From NCBI RefSeq assembly GCF_001753245.1, contig NZ_CP017415.1:1516501-1580500 (forward strand): 64,000 bases of DNA. The letters run 5' to 3'. Numbering within the stretch: the stretch's first letter is position 1; each line of letters starts with the position of its first letter. Positions 17,099 to 27,007 of this stretch are shown in pieces. The DNA is from Acidihalobacter yilgarnensis (GTDB lineage: Bacteria > Pseudomonadota > Gammaproteobacteria > DSM-5130 > Acidihalobacteraceae). The translations under genes were made by a program, and so were the position numbers. The notes under the pieces are model-generated. The model did no database searches. It was not told the DNA's origin and saw nothing but the letters and a program-made list of their open reading frames with translations.

Positions 17099-17140
17099 CC
17101 CGAGAGAGCACTTAGCGGGCTGTCCAATTTCCCGGGTCCA

Positions 17141-17523
17141 CTTCTTGGTGTGGGAGTCTATCCGATGAGATGAGAGATGCCTTCAAGCCGATTCTCACGG
17201 CCATCGGTAACTGGCACACGGAGATCTTCAACTACTTCGATCACCCGATCACCAACGCCTATACGGAAAGTCTGAACAACCTGATTCGGGTGATGAATCG
17301 TCTTGGGCGCGGCTATAGCTTCGAGGCGCTTCGGGCAAAGATCCTTTTCACCGAAGGGGTACATACAGTCAAGAAACCCAAATATCCCAAGCGAAGAGCA
17401 ACGATGGAAGACTCGATGTTCGCGTACAAAACCTTTTCAAGGATTATCGACATCGAACGAGAAACCAACTACGGCGCTCAGATATCAACATTGATATCCT
17501 TGATTGAAACCGGCGATCTCTAG
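17141..17523 (+). pseudogene. ISL3-family transposase, C-terminal remnant
   Basis: The frame is open from the IS3 end. It contains NAYTESLNNLIRVMNRLGRGYSFEALRAKILF, the C-terminal catalytic Glu region of ISL3/IS1001-like transposases. The N-terminal two-thirds are missing, removed or displaced by the IS3 insertion at 17140. Confidence 0.75.
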
Positions 17524-18060
17524 ACCCGTATCAACACGATCTTCCGGATACCCAAAAAGACAAGTGCTCGAATGAGCAGGCACATAAAGTAAACAAGCAC
17601 CTCTTGTCGAATCCTGCCTGTGGCTTCCACGCTGGACCTGATAAGTGGGTGTTATAAATCTTTACACTCCGAATGGCTTATGGACTCTAGGTAGACGGTC
17701 TATTTTCACAAATAAAATAATCAGTTACGTCAATAATACCCCCATATGAGGGTGTCGAAAAGTCTGGCGGAAAACAAAAGAAGAGGATGACTGATACTGA
17801 TCAAAACGTATCCAACCACCATAAAACAAGAGGTTTTAAAGCTTGTTATAAAATTGGCATGGAAATCGCTTTCGATTTTGAATAGCCGCCTTCGGAAAAT
17901 TTATGCTGCCTTGAATTACATCAGTTTTGCTTGACTGAAATTCAGATTCATCAAGACCGGGACCTGGGTAATCTGAATGTTTCCTTCCATCAGAAATCTT
18001 CGTAAGTCAGAACAAAGCTATGCAAGTTTAGCCGGAATATATAAATAATGAGGGGTTAAA
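17524..18060. other. AT-rich gap without a clear gene
   Basis: This 537-base stretch probably starts with the end of the ISL3 element. A 32-codon frame at 17787-17885 (MTDTDQNVSNHHKTRG...) has AAGAGG abutting its ATG, too close for normal initiation, and is unsupported. CCCCCATATGAGGG near 17741 is a short palindrome. Base composition is lower in GC than the surroundings. Confidence 0.5.
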
Positions 18061-18318
18061 ATGAATATGCCGCTTAGCAAAATCATTGTGTCCTCGTACG
18101 CGGTACTTCTAGAAGTTGCAATCTGGCTGATTTTGATCTGTGGCTTTATCGGAGGATGGGTAGTAGGGCACGGATTCATCGAAGCACTCGGAGGGCTAGT
18201 AGTGTCTTTCATATTTTGCGTAGTTGTGTTAGGTGCATTTTTGACGATTGCTGACATTCAAAAGACGATCCGCGAAATACAACACAAGCAAGTAGTCAAG
18301 CCGCAGCCTCTCGAATAA
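18061..18318 (+). CDS. Small two-span membrane protein (85 aa)
   Basis: GAGGGG lies 6 bases before the ATG. Two hydrophobic segments (about residues 10-35 and 42-64: VAIWLILICGFIGGWVV and LVVSFIFCVVVLGAFL) are followed by a charged cytoplasmic tail (KTIREIQHKQ). No family was recognised. It lies 154 bases upstream of the interrupted acoP and could share its regulation. Confidence 0.55.
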   Translation: MNMPLSKIIVSSYAVLLEVAIWLILICGFIGGWVVGHGFIEALGGLVVSFIFCVVVLGAFLTIADIQKTIREIQHKQVVKPQPLE

Positions 18319-18501
18319 TGGGTTTCATCTGCAGCAACCTAATTAATATCAGATCCTGTTGATAAGCAAGAGGCACCCTAGAGCAATTAGTAACGTTTTA
18401 TTGTTATACGCTACTGCCCGATTAACTATCGAATAAATTCAGTTGGTTAGAAAACATGTCATCCTCCAGGATATGTTTGGTATCGAAAAAGTCTTTGTTT
18501 A

Positions 18502-19592
18502 CTCATAAGTCAGTAGATTAGGGAACAAATGGCGTCGACTTCGGTCATAATTGGGTATGAAGAACGATGGACGGACATTGACCCGCGAGACGCTGGAAGC
18601 GATGCGCTTCATGGCGCTGGAGCGGATGGTGGAAGGCGAATCGCCGGCAGCGGTCTCGGCGTCGTTCGGGATGCACCGGACTTGGGCGTACAAGGTACGG
18701 CTGAAGGCGCGCGGGCGCGGCCAAGGCAAGCGGGCCCTGCAGTTGCGGCGGGCCCCCGGGCGGCGCCGGAAGTTGACCGATGCCCAAGGACGGCAAGTGT
18801 TCCGGTGGGTCAACGGCAAGAACCCGCGGCAGTATGGCTTCGACTTCGGTTTATGGACACGCCAGATCGTGCGCGAACTGATCGCACAGCGATTGGGCGT
18901 TTCGCTGAGCTTGGCCTCAGTGGGCGCGTTGCTGGCGCGGGTCGGCTTGACTGCGCAAAAGCCACTCCAGCGTGCGTATCAGAGGGACCCTGACGCGATC
19001 GAGCGCTGGCAACGGGAAACCTATCCGGCGATTGCTCGCCAAGCCAAGCGGGACAAGGCCGATATCTATTTTTGGGACGAGTCAGGTTTTCGTGCCGACT
19101 CGGTGCACGGCAAGACCTGGGGCGCCAAAGGACACACGCCGGTCGTCTCGGTGCCCGGACAACGGCAAGGGATCAGTGCCGCCTCGGCGGTCAGTGCCAA
19201 GGGGGCGTTCTGGTTCGCGACTTACAAAGGCGGCTTGAACGGCGACCTGTTCGTGACCTTCCTGCAGCGCCTGATGCGCGGCCGACGCAAGCCGCTGCAT
19301 CTGATCCTCGATAATCTGCCTGCGCACAAGACCCGCGCCGTCAAAACGTATGTCGCCAAGTCAAAGGGCAAGTTGACGTTGCACTTCCTGCCCGGCTATG
19401 CCCCCGAACTCAATCCCGACGAGCTGGTCTGGAGCCACGCCAAGCGCACGGGCAATGCCCGCCGGCCGTTGCGGGCCGGAGAACGTCTGGAAGATCGCAT
19501 CCAGTTTCAACTCGCCAACATGGCCGCACAGCCGAATCTGATCCGCTCGTTCTTCAGGCACCCAAGTGTTGCCTATATTACTGACTGCTGAG
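18502..19592 (+). mobile_element. IS630-family element, copy 1 (1091 bp)
   Basis: The ends are CTCATAAGTCAGTA and its near complement, flanked by TA at 18500-18501 and 19593-19594. The same 1091-bp element lies inverted at 54345-55435. The insertion falls in the signal-anchor codons of the acoP gene. Confidence 0.9.
18557..19591 (+). CDS. IS630-family transposase, copy 1
   Basis: The DDE residues lie in IYFWDESGFRADS, LHLILDNLPAHKTRAV and FLPGYAPELNPDELVWSHAK, with two helix-turn-helix motifs before them. The start at 18557 is the first ATG; the frame also allows an upstream TTG. It differs from copy 2 at only two residues noted (Val/Ala near 27 and Arg/Gln near 60), so transposition was recent. 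Confidence 0.93.
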   Translation: MKNDGRTLTRETLEAMRFMALERMVEGESPAAVSASFGMHRTWAYKVRLKARGRGQGKRALQLRRAPGRRRKLTDAQGRQVFRWVNGKNPRQYGFDFGLWTRQIVRELIAQRLGVSLSLASVGALLARVGLTAQKPLQRAYQRDPDAIERWQRETYPAIARQAKRDKADIYFWDESGFRADSVHGKTWGAKGHTPVVSVPGQRQGISAASAVSAKGAFWFATYKGGLNGDLFVTFLQRLMRGRRKPLHLILDNLPAHKTRAVKTYVAKSKGKLTLHFLPGYAPELNPDELVWSHAKRTGNARRPLRAGERLEDRIQFQLANMAAQPNLIRSFFRHPSVAYITDC

Positions 19593-20186
19593 TAATTGTC
19601 TTTGTCGTGCTGTTCGTGGCGGGTTGGTATTGGACCCAAACAACACAGCCGACGTCGTCTGGACAAGTGATGGCTGATGGCTATCACCATTACACGATTG
19701 ATGAGCATAATTTCTACTACACACCTAGTCATCTCGTCTGGCACGTCGGGGAAAAAGTAGAAATCACACTGGACAACCGTAACCATGCGCGCCCCGGTCT
19801 GAATCATCAGTGGAACATGGGTCGCGGTTTGGCATCGGATGCAACGGGTTTCGTGGAACACCGCGAACCGACAGGTTGGAAGACCAATTTCTTTGCGGGC
19901 GTGACCATCAACACCAAGTCTGGTGTGGAAAAAATCCAAAAGGATTTTTCGGTCAGCCTGACGCCGGGACAACACTTCACCTTCAAGTTCATCGTGCCGA
20001 ACAAGCCCGGCAAGTGGACGTATGGCTGTTTCCTCCAGAACGGTCAGCATTTCATGGATGGTATGCAGGGTGTCGTTGATGTTAAGCCCTCAATTTAGGG
20101 TGTGGCAGATAAAAATCAGTAGGAAAAATAATAACTATTAGCCGTGCGGGTGGTGTCAAGGGGGCCTTGGCCGAGGTGTATTTTTA

Positions 20187-20942
20187 ATGAAAAGAAATCT
20201 TTGGAGAGACTTCATCAACGTCGTCATTATCTGGGCGATATTGATACCGATCGCGCAGACCTTTGTATTCTGGTCTGTCGATCATTTATGGCCGGCAGTG
20301 GCGAGTCTGCAGGGAGAGATCACCAAGGACGCGATCACCTTCATTTACCACGTGACGGTGATGGTGTTCATTCTGGTGACCGTGCCCTTCGTGTATGCCG
20401 CGATCGTGCATCGGGTGCCGCTGGACGACAAGCAGAGTGCACAGATTCACCGCCACGCGTTCGGCCCGTTCACCCTGGCCTGGTTGGGGATTTCGATCAT
20501 GATCAACACGGTCGTGTTCGTGTATCCGGGCATGGTTGGTCTGGAGCAGCTGTGGAATATCGCAGCCGACGCCAAGGACCCGCTGGTCGTCGACGTGACC
20601 GGTCAGCAGTGGCAGTGGACGTTCAGCTATCCCAAGCAGGGCGTGATGAACTCGCGCGTTCTGGAGGTGCCGGTTGATCAGCCGATCAAGTTCATCGTCA
20701 AGACCGATGACGTCATGCACTCCTTCTGGGTGCCCATCTGGGGAATCAAGCAGGCACTGGTGCCTGGCGAAACCCGCTCGATCGTGATCACGCCGACCGA
20801 GGAAGTCACCACCGATCAGAACCCGTTGGCTCGCGTGCAGTGCAGCTGGGACTGCGGACTGGGCCACGCGCAGATGCGCGCCGTGGTGAAGGTGGTGTCG
20901 GACAAGGAATTCCAGGCATGGGTTGCCAACCAGAGCTTCTAA
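20187..20942 (+). CDS. coxB: Cytochrome c oxidase subunit II
   Basis: The 251-residue protein has two N-terminal membrane helices and a periplasmic cupredoxin domain with the CuA site. The ligands are H in DDVMHSFWVP and the cluster QCSWDCGLGHAQM, matching C-x3-C-x3-H-x2-M. The usual Glu after the first Cys-Ser is Trp here. QQWQWTFSYP is the electron entry region. CuA receives electrons from a cytochrome or cupredoxin and passes them to heme a of subunit I. The gene follows the damaged acoP by 88 bases and opens the coxBACD set. Confidence 0.95.
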   Translation: MKRNLWRDFINVVIIWAILIPIAQTFVFWSVDHLWPAVASLQGEITKDAITFIYHVTVMVFILVTVPFVYAAIVHRVPLDDKQSAQIHRHAFGPFTLAWLGISIMINTVVFVYPGMVGLEQLWNIAADAKDPLVVDVTGQQWQWTFSYPKQGVMNSRVLEVPVDQPIKFIVKTDDVMHSFWVPIWGIKQALVPGETRSIVITPTEEVTTDQNPLARVQCSWDCGLGHAQMRAVVKVVSDKEFQAWVANQSF

Positions 20943-20987
20943 GCATCGCCCCTACGAACGACTCAGTCATGACAAGAGGACTATGAG

Positions 20988-22861
20988 ATGTCATCGGTAA
21001 TTTCATCAAGTCAGAATAGGGCCGGCAGCCCGCGAGGGATCACCTTCGCAGACTGGTGGCCGCTAGCCCGCGGAGTGCTGTGGGCCGGCATCGGCTATAT
21101 GATCGGCACGCTGATCGTGGCCTTAATCGAGCATGGTTCGCTGGCATCGCCGCGCGAGCTGACGGCGGGCTACATTTTCGGCCTGATCGGTTGGTTCATG
21201 GGCATTGGCGTGTGGGAAGGCTGGGTCAAGCCCTCCTTCGGCGGTGAGGAGACCTGGGTCAACAAGGGCGTGGGGCGTTACTTCCGCTTCGGCACCGAGG
21301 CCAAGGCCACCGCGACCCGCTACACGATCTTCGCGATCGCGACCTTCTTCATCGCCGGTATGCTGGCGATGGCCATCCGTATCGACCTGTTGTCGCCGAA
21401 TGGCATGTTCTTCGCGAACAAACAGCAGTACAACGAAGCCTTCAGTATCCACGGCACGTTGATGCTACTCGCGGTTGCGGCCTTGGCAATCCTCGGCGGC
21501 ATCGGTAACTACATGTTGCCGCCGATGATCGGCGCGCGTCAGGTGGTGTATCCGAAGCTGATGGGCATCAGCTCTTGGTTCGTGCCGCCGGCGGTGGTCG
21601 CGGTTGCGATGAGCCCGATGGTGGGTGGCTACGAGAGCGGCTGGATGGGCTTTCCCCCCTGGCGCAGCTCGGCGGCACCGGCATCATCTTCTACTTCTTG
21701 GGTGGAGCGACCTTGCTACTCTCCTCCTGGGCGGGCGCGATCAACTTCACCGCAACGCTGGTCTTCATGCGCGCGAAGGGTATGACTCTGTCGCGTGTGC
21801 CGATGTTCGTTTGGGGTATCGTCGGGTCGTCCGTGCTGTTGATTATCTTTGTGCCTTATACGGCAAGTGCCTTCCTGTTCAATATGTTCGACATGATCGT
21901 GGGGACGAAATTCTTCGCGCTCAAGGGCGGGATTACGCTGGCTTACCAGGACATGTTCTGGTGGTTGTTCCATCCCGAGGTCTACGTGTTCGTGCTGCCG
22001 GTCTGGACGCTGTGGCTCGATATTATCGTGGTGAACTCGCGCCGTAGCCTGTTCGGCCGTGGTTGGGCGATCGCGGGTGTCATCGGCATCGTGGCGATTT
22101 CTGGCGCAGTGGGCGTGCACCATTTCTTCACCCAGGTTGGCGACGTGCGCTTGCCGATCATCATGGGCGTGACCGAGATGGTGTCCGTGCCGACGGGCTT
22201 TTTCTATCTGGCGGCGATCGGCACCCTCTGGGGCGGACGCATTCGGATGACCTCGCCGATGTTGCTCGTGCTGATGTCGATGGTGAACTTCCTGATCGGC
22301 GGTCTGACGGGTGTGTTCAACTCCGACGTGCCGGCTGATCTTCAGATCCACAACACCTTCTTCGTCATCGGTCATTTCCACTACACCATTCTTGGAGCGA
22401 TGCTGTTTACTTGGATAGCCGCGCTGTATTTCTACTTCCCGAAGGTCACGGGACGTATGGTGAACGAGTTCTGGGCGAAGTTTCATGGCTGGTGGTTCTT
22501 CATCTTCTTCAATGCCACTTTCTTCCCCATGTTCATTGCGGGTATCGACGGCATGAACCGCCGTATCGCGACCTATCTGCCATACCTGCAGCCGATCAAC
22601 GACTGGATCTCGATCAGCGCGTTCCTGCTCGGCGCGGGCTTCCTGATTCCGTTGGTGAACCTGGTCTACAGCTACTACCGTGGCCCGATCGCCGGCGACA
22701 ATCCCTGGGGCGCCAAGACCCTGGATTGGCAGATGCCGACGCCGCCGCCTTATGAGAACTTCCCGTTCGGCAAGGACCCCGTGGTGCTGAGCGATTTCTA
22801 CAACTACGAGGAAAATGCGCCAGATCCGGTGATCTGGGTGGAGACCAAGCAGGGCGCCTAA
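20988..22861 (+). pseudogene. coxA: Cytochrome c oxidase subunit I, frameshifted
   Basis: The first frame (20988 onward) covers the N-terminal helices and the heme ligand in AFSIHGTLMLLAV, and is good through SGWMGFPP. Coding then moves to the next frame with LAQLGGTGIIFYFLGG and continues to 22861. The second part has WWLFHPEVYVFVLP (CuB His and crosslinked Tyr), GVHHFF (CuB His pair) and VIGHFHYTI (heme His). The switch is at a C6 run, 21654-21659; a seventh C would restore one 624-residue A-type heme-copper oxidase. It is either a real one-base deletion or a homopolymer error. Function in the operon is reduction of O2 to water with proton pumping. Confidence 0.88.
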
Positions 22862-22913
22862 GGCGCCTTGCAGGTCCGCGACACGACCAAATACCTGTTG
22901 AGGAAATAAGGCA

Positions 22914-23483
22914 ATGGAACTAGACGAAGCAAAGGCCTACGTGAACGGGATTCTCGATCCCGCCCCAGCGCGCGCCAAGCGTGGCGCGTTCGGGCTGATC
23001 CTGTTGTCGTCGACGATCTTTTTCATCCCGCTGTTTGCCGCGCGCTTTTTGTGGGCCTACGCGGACAAGCCCGCGGGCATCAACTACGTCTTTTGGACGG
23101 TACTCACCCTGATCATGATCGCAAGCCTGTTCCCGACCTCGGGTGCGGTCAAGGCGGCCTATCAGGGCGAAAATAGTGGCATCGCGCGCAATCTCTCGAT
23201 TGCACTGCTGATGATCACGCTCGTGGCCATCGGGATCATTTATCAATGGTTCACCGGCACGATCCCGATCGATAGCCGTTACGGCGAGAACCTGTACACC
23301 GACACGGTCGCCTTCATTTTGATGATGTCCCTCGCGCACTTTGCCTTCATGGCTTACGTGTCGGCGAGTTCGAAGGGCAAGATCCGCGCCGCACAGGCCT
23401 GGAAAATCCATAACGCGGTGGATTTCTGGCGCCTGCTGGTCGTCATGTGGGTCCTGTTCTATGTGATTTATTTCATTATCTGA
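22914..23483 (+). CDS. coxC: Cytochrome c oxidase subunit III
   Basis: The 189-residue protein has five hydrophobic segments in the CoxC/CtaE pattern (SSTIFFIPLFAARFLWAY, YVFWTVLTLIMIASLFPTS and others, ending FWRLLVVMWVLFYVIYFII). The motif NAVDFWR near the end is typical of subunit III. It sits between coxA and a small subunit IV-like gene, giving the order coxBACD known from acidophilic iron oxidisers. Confidence 0.9.
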   Translation: MELDEAKAYVNGILDPAPARAKRGAFGLILLSSTIFFIPLFAARFLWAYADKPAGINYVFWTVLTLIMIASLFPTSGAVKAAYQGENSGIARNLSIALLMITLVAIGIIYQWFTGTIPIDSRYGENLYTDTVAFILMMSLAHFAFMAYVSASSKGKIRAAQAWKIHNAVDFWRLLVVMWVLFYVIYFII

Positions 23484-23502
23484 TCGCGTGGAGGTCAACG
23501 AG

Positions 23503-23721
23503 ATGGCTATCCCAGCACATTCGCATGCACTACCGCATATGCATATTCCAGCATTGCATTTCATCATCCCTCACACCGTTGGTTTGCCGGCGTGGTGGTG
23601 GACGGGAACATTCATGCTGGTCCCCTGGACGTGTTTTACCGTATTCCTGCTTTGGTTTTATCGGAATGCGCGTAAGGAAGAAGAATTCCGTATCTGGCAT
23701 ACGGAGAAGACACTTAGTTAG
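23503..23721 (+). CDS. coxD: Small cytochrome oxidase subunit (CoxD-like)
   Basis: A 72-residue protein starting MAIPAHSHALPHMH, with GGAGG 9 bases upstream. One membrane helix (WWWTGTFMLVPWTCFTVFLLWFY) is followed by a charged tail. Size, position and single span match the CoxD subunit of the acidophile aa3 oxidase operon. The His-rich N-terminus is notable. A GTG at 23488 in frame is a weaker start. Confidence 0.7.
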   Translation: MAIPAHSHALPHMHIPALHFIIPHTVGLPAWWWTGTFMLVPWTCFTVFLLWFYRNARKEEEFRIWHTEKTLS

Positions 23722-23878
23722 CGATATGATCTTTAGTTTTTACCTAAATTAATAATTGTTCGTGACTGCGGAGTTCAGGCGATGCTCAGTCACATAAGCT
23801 AATCCTGATCTAAGTAGAATGTGTTTCTAACGGATGGCCTTAAAATTGGCCAAATTATTTCCCCAAGGAGTTATGACC

Positions 23879-25006
23879 ATGAAGAAAACCCTTATCGTTG
23901 CCGCGGTGGGCGCGGTGATTGCGGTACCCGTCGTTGCACAGGCGGATGTGACCCTGTACGGTAAATTCGAGCCATCGCTCGACTACCTCAACACCAACAC
24001 CACCGGTGGCGTGACCAACGGCAGCTCGACCAGCAAGAGCATCTCTGGGTTCTCCCTGAACAGCTCGCGTTGGGGCGTCAAGGGTTCCGAGGATTTGGGT
24101 GACGGCCTGCGCGCGCTGTTCCAGGTCGAGAGCACGATTTCCACCGACGGCAAGGCCGCACTGGGCAACCGCAACACCTTCGCGGGCATCGCCGGCGGCT
24201 TCGGTACGGTGATTGCCGGTCGTCACGACACTCCGATGAAGAGCCTGGGCCGTGCGGTCGACCTGTTCGGCGATCAGATTGGCGACAGCCGTAATCTGAT
24301 CAGCGGCAAGTACAACGGCAGCGTGGGTTTCGATTTGCGCGTACCGGATGTGGTCGCCTATGTCACCCCGCAGATAGGCGGTTTCAAGGGTGTGGCGGCC
24401 TATGTGTTTGATGGCGGCGTCAGTAACGCAGGGACGTACAGTCTGCTGGGCGAATACAAGATGGGTCCGATGATGGTCGGCCTGGCCTACGAAAGCCACG
24501 GCAAGGGCCTGTACAACGGTGGAAGCGGAACCACTGCCTCGCCCTATACCTACGGCACGAATGCCGAGACGGGCGTGCGTTTGGCGGGCAGTTACAAGAT
24601 CGGCGCCTTCAAGCTGGTGGGCCTGATCGAGCAGCTGACCAATCTGGGTGGCTATCAGAACGTCGGTACCACCTCCACGAAGTCCAAGGCCGTCGTGTAT
24701 GGCCTCGGTGGGATGTACACCATGGGCTCGAACGCGATCAAGGCGCAGGTGTACCAGGCCAACCCGGATGGCAGCAACAACAACTCCACGATGTTCGCGA
24801 TCGGCTTTGATCACACCTTCAGCAAGCGTGTGATGGCCTTTGTCGATTATGCGCACATGACCAACCAGAGTGGCGCGCACATGAACGTGTGGGGCGGCGG
24901 TCATGCCGCTACTTACGTCGATGCGACCAATAGCGCGGCAGGTATTTCCGTGAAGTCCGGCAAAAATCCCTATGCCATTTCCACTGGCATGATGATCAAG
25001 TTCTAA
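23879..25006 (+). CDS. General outer-membrane porin
   Basis: AAGGAG lies 8 bases before the chosen ATG. A signal peptide (MKKTLIVAAVGAVIAVPVVAQA) precedes DVTLYGKFEPSLDY, the usual first strand of Gram-negative trimeric porins. GFSLNSSRWGVKGSEDLGDGLRALFQVES is the strand 2-3 signature. The loop-3 equivalent contains GRAVDLFGDQIGDSRNLI, and the C-terminus ends in Phe (GMMIKF), the outer-membrane assembly signal. It forms a nonspecific channel. A paralog broken by an IS3 element lies at 52041-54330. Confidence 0.93.
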   Translation: MKKTLIVAAVGAVIAVPVVAQADVTLYGKFEPSLDYLNTNTTGGVTNGSSTSKSISGFSLNSSRWGVKGSEDLGDGLRALFQVESTISTDGKAALGNRNTFAGIAGGFGTVIAGRHDTPMKSLGRAVDLFGDQIGDSRNLISGKYNGSVGFDLRVPDVVAYVTPQIGGFKGVAAYVFDGGVSNAGTYSLLGEYKMGPMMVGLAYESHGKGLYNGGSGTTASPYTYGTNAETGVRLAGSYKIGAFKLVGLIEQLTNLGGYQNVGTTSTKSKAVVYGLGGMYTMGSNAIKAQVYQANPDGSNNNSTMFAIGFDHTFSKRVMAFVDYAHMTNQSGAHMNVWGGGHAATYVDATNSAAGISVKSGKNPYAISTGMMIKF

Positions 25007-25036
25007 GTATCCGAGCCAGACGCGATTATCGCTTAG

Positions 25037-26213
25037 GGCAACGCTGAAAAAGTCTCTTACCTCTGCGAAAGTTGAGTTGCTCTGACAACCAATGGGGACC
25101 GTAACGATGAAACAGCAGACACTGGCGATGGCAGCGGACTCAGGCGAAGGATTCGAGGTCTATCGGCGGGCGACGCGTCGTGATGTGTTTCTATCGACGA
25201 TGGAGGAACTCGTGCCGTGGTCCGCGTTGTGTGCGGTGATCGAGCCCCACTACCCGAAGGCAGGGAAAGGTCGTCCACCGGTGGGGCTGGAACGGATGCT
25301 GCGGATGTACTTCGTGCAGCACTGGTTCAACCTGGCTGACGAGGCGTGTGAAGAAGCGCTGCTGGACAGCACGTCGCTGAGGCGATTCGTGGGCATTGAT
25401 CTGGGCCGCGAGCGGGTCCCGGATGGAACGACCCTGCTGAAGTTTCGTCGCCTGTTGGAGCAGCACGACCTGGGTGCGACGTTGTTCGCACAGGTCAATC
25501 AGACCCTGCAGGATCGGGGCCTGAAGGTCGGTACTGGAACGATCGTCGACGCCACGATCATCGGTGCGCCGAGCTCGACCAAGAATGCCCACAAGACACG
25601 TGATCCCGACATGCATCAGACCCGCAAGGGCCAACAGTGGTATTTCGGTATGAAGCTACACATCGGTGTGGACAGTCGTACCGGCGTGGTGCACAGCGCG
25701 GCGGTCACCGCCGCCAACGTGCACGACAAACACCTGCTCGCGGACCTACTGCACGGCGAGGAGCGTCGAGTCTATGGCGATAGTGCCTACGCCAGTCAAA
25801 AAGCGCTGATTCGGGCGCATGCCCCTCGGGCGAAGGACTTTACCAATCAACGCATCAGCAAGCGTGGCGAAGTTGACGAGGCCGAACGTTCGCGTAACCG
25901 CAACAAATCGCGGATCCGGGCCCGAGTCGAGCACGTCTTTGCGGTGGTGAAGCGGCTGTGGGGGTTCAGCAAAGTGCGCTACCGGGGTTTGGACAAGAAT
26001 GCCAACCGCAGCTTCGTGGTCCTCGGGTTAGCTAACCTGTACCTATCACGGACCCGAGTACCCACCTGATAGCGCGTTGAGGGCCCACAACGTGCCTCAA
26101 GGCGCGAGAAGGGTGAAAACCGAGAGCAAAAACCGGGATCTAGACGTCTGATCAGGGGCAAAACTGATCAACCTTGAGGGTTGATTGATTGTGTCGACTT
26201 ATTCAGCGTTGCC
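25037..26213 (+). mobile_element. IS5-family element, copy A (1177 bp)
   Basis: The ends GGCAACGCTGAAAAAGTC and its near complement (GACTTATTCAGCGTTGCC) are flanked by TTAG on both sides (25033-25036 and 26214-26217), the YTAR type used by IS5. A copy of the same length lies inverted at 27008-28184. Confidence 0.93.
25092..26069 (+). CDS. IS5-family transposase, copy A
   Basis: The 325-residue DDE transposase has an N-terminal DUF772 segment (YPKAGKGRPPVGLERMLRMYFVQHW), the first Asp in GTIVDATIIGAPSSTK, the second in RVYGDSAYAS, and the C-terminal Y-R-E region RARVEHVFAVVKRLWGF. The protein is identical to copy B over its full length as read. Confidence 0.95.
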   Translation: MGTVTMKQQTLAMAADSGEGFEVYRRATRRDVFLSTMEELVPWSALCAVIEPHYPKAGKGRPPVGLERMLRMYFVQHWFNLADEACEEALLDSTSLRRFVGIDLGRERVPDGTTLLKFRRLLEQHDLGATLFAQVNQTLQDRGLKVGTGTIVDATIIGAPSSTKNAHKTRDPDMHQTRKGQQWYFGMKLHIGVDSRTGVVHSAAVTAANVHDKHLLADLLHGEERRVYGDSAYASQKALIRAHAPRAKDFTNQRISKRGEVDEAERSRNRNKSRIRARVEHVFAVVKRLWGFSKVRYRGLDKNANRSFVVLGLANLYLSRTRVPT

Positions 26214-26381
26214 TTAGATAAACTTTGTGTAGAAGTTTAGACAAGCAAAGCGAGCGATGGGTTGAATACACACTTAAATGCGGTGTTGATGACGGCGCCG
26301 CCTCCCCAGCCCAATATAGGGAGGCGGTTGTATAATCGCCTAATTTTCGGCACCTCAAATCACATCCGATAGAGGTTATTA

Positions 26382-26837
26382 ATGACCATTAAATGGACGG
26401 ATGATCTGAGCACAGGCATCAGCGTGATCGACAAACAGCACATGCGAATAATAGATTACATAAATGAGCTTGAAGATTCACAGAAGAATCACGACAGAGA
26501 GAAGGTATCTAAAATACTGGGAGACTTGATTGATTATACGTTGTCACATTTTGCCTTTGAAGAAAGCCTACAGGAAGAGGCTGGATATCAATATTCCAAG
26601 CCTCACAAAAAAGTGCATGAATTATTTGCCCGGCGAGTTAGCGAATATTCAGAAAGATTTAAGCTTGGGGATGATGTTTCTGAAGAAGTTCATGGTCTTC
26701 TAAGATCCTGGTTAATCAACCATATCAAGCAAGATGACATGGATTATGTGGGGGTGGTAAGAAATTATATGAGTGCTATAAATAAAAACACGGAGAGCCG
26801 TAATGAACATGGATGGCTCAGGCGATTTTTTGGATAA
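26382..26837 (+). CDS. Bacteriohemerythrin
   Basis: The 151-residue four-helix protein has the di-iron ligand pattern: H in IDKQHMRIIDYIN, HFAFEE in the second helix, PHKKVHELF in the third and NHIKQDDMDY in the fourth. Such proteins bind O2 and are thought to store or sense it. GAGG precedes the start. The gene is AT-rich compared with the cox and cys genes, which suggests transfer. It lies alone between two inverted IS5 copies. Confidence 0.93.
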   Translation: MTIKWTDDLSTGISVIDKQHMRIIDYINELEDSQKNHDREKVSKILGDLIDYTLSHFAFEESLQEEAGYQYSKPHKKVHELFARRVSEYSERFKLGDDVSEEVHGLLRSWLINHIKQDDMDYVGVVRNYMSAINKNTESRNEHGWLRRFFG

Positions 26838-27007
26838 CATTAACTATAATAGTAGCGAAGATTCCCAATCAGAATGCTATTTTGAATATTTTATTATTTG
26901 CGTTAATGGGGTTGCCTCGAGCGATAATCTTATCTTATAAATCTAAACAGATTAGAGATTATAGAAACGAGGCGCAAAGAATGTCTTAATGTATCATCGG
27001 ACGTTAG

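Larger units (their letters stand above)
15893..17140 (+). mobile_element. IS3-family element, complete (1248 bp)
   Basis: The terminal inverted repeats are 21 bases, TGGACCC[5 nt]ATTGGACAG at 15893-15913 and its complement at 17120-17140. The element cuts into an ISL3-type transposase, whose remnant begins right after the right end. A solo copy of the same right end appears at 51266-51330. Confidence 0.88.
18473..20098 (+). pseudogene. acoP: AcoP-like cupredoxin gene interrupted by IS630
   Basis: Removing the IS630 element and one TA copy joins 18473-18501 to 19595-20098 in frame. The product is 177 residues, beginning MFGIEKSLCLIVFVVLFVAGWYW, a typical signal anchor. The cupredoxin domain carries YGC...H...M with spacing C-x6-H-x4-M (C155, H162, M167 of the rebuilt protein) and an upstream H81 in LNHQW. 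This is the copper site layout of AcoP, the cupredoxin partner of the aa3 oxidase in Acidithiobacillus ferrooxidans. Position directly before coxB agrees. As it stands, the gene lacks its own start and membrane anchor, and expression would need a start near 19607. Confidence 0.82.

Noticed and set aside
17787-17885. 32-codon ORF after the ISL3 remnant
   Set aside because: The purine-rich stretch abuts the ATG and no similarity is evident.
23855-24904. 349-codon minus-strand frame opposite the porin
   Set aside because: High-GC shadow frame; the porin on the plus strand has full family features and a ribosome site.
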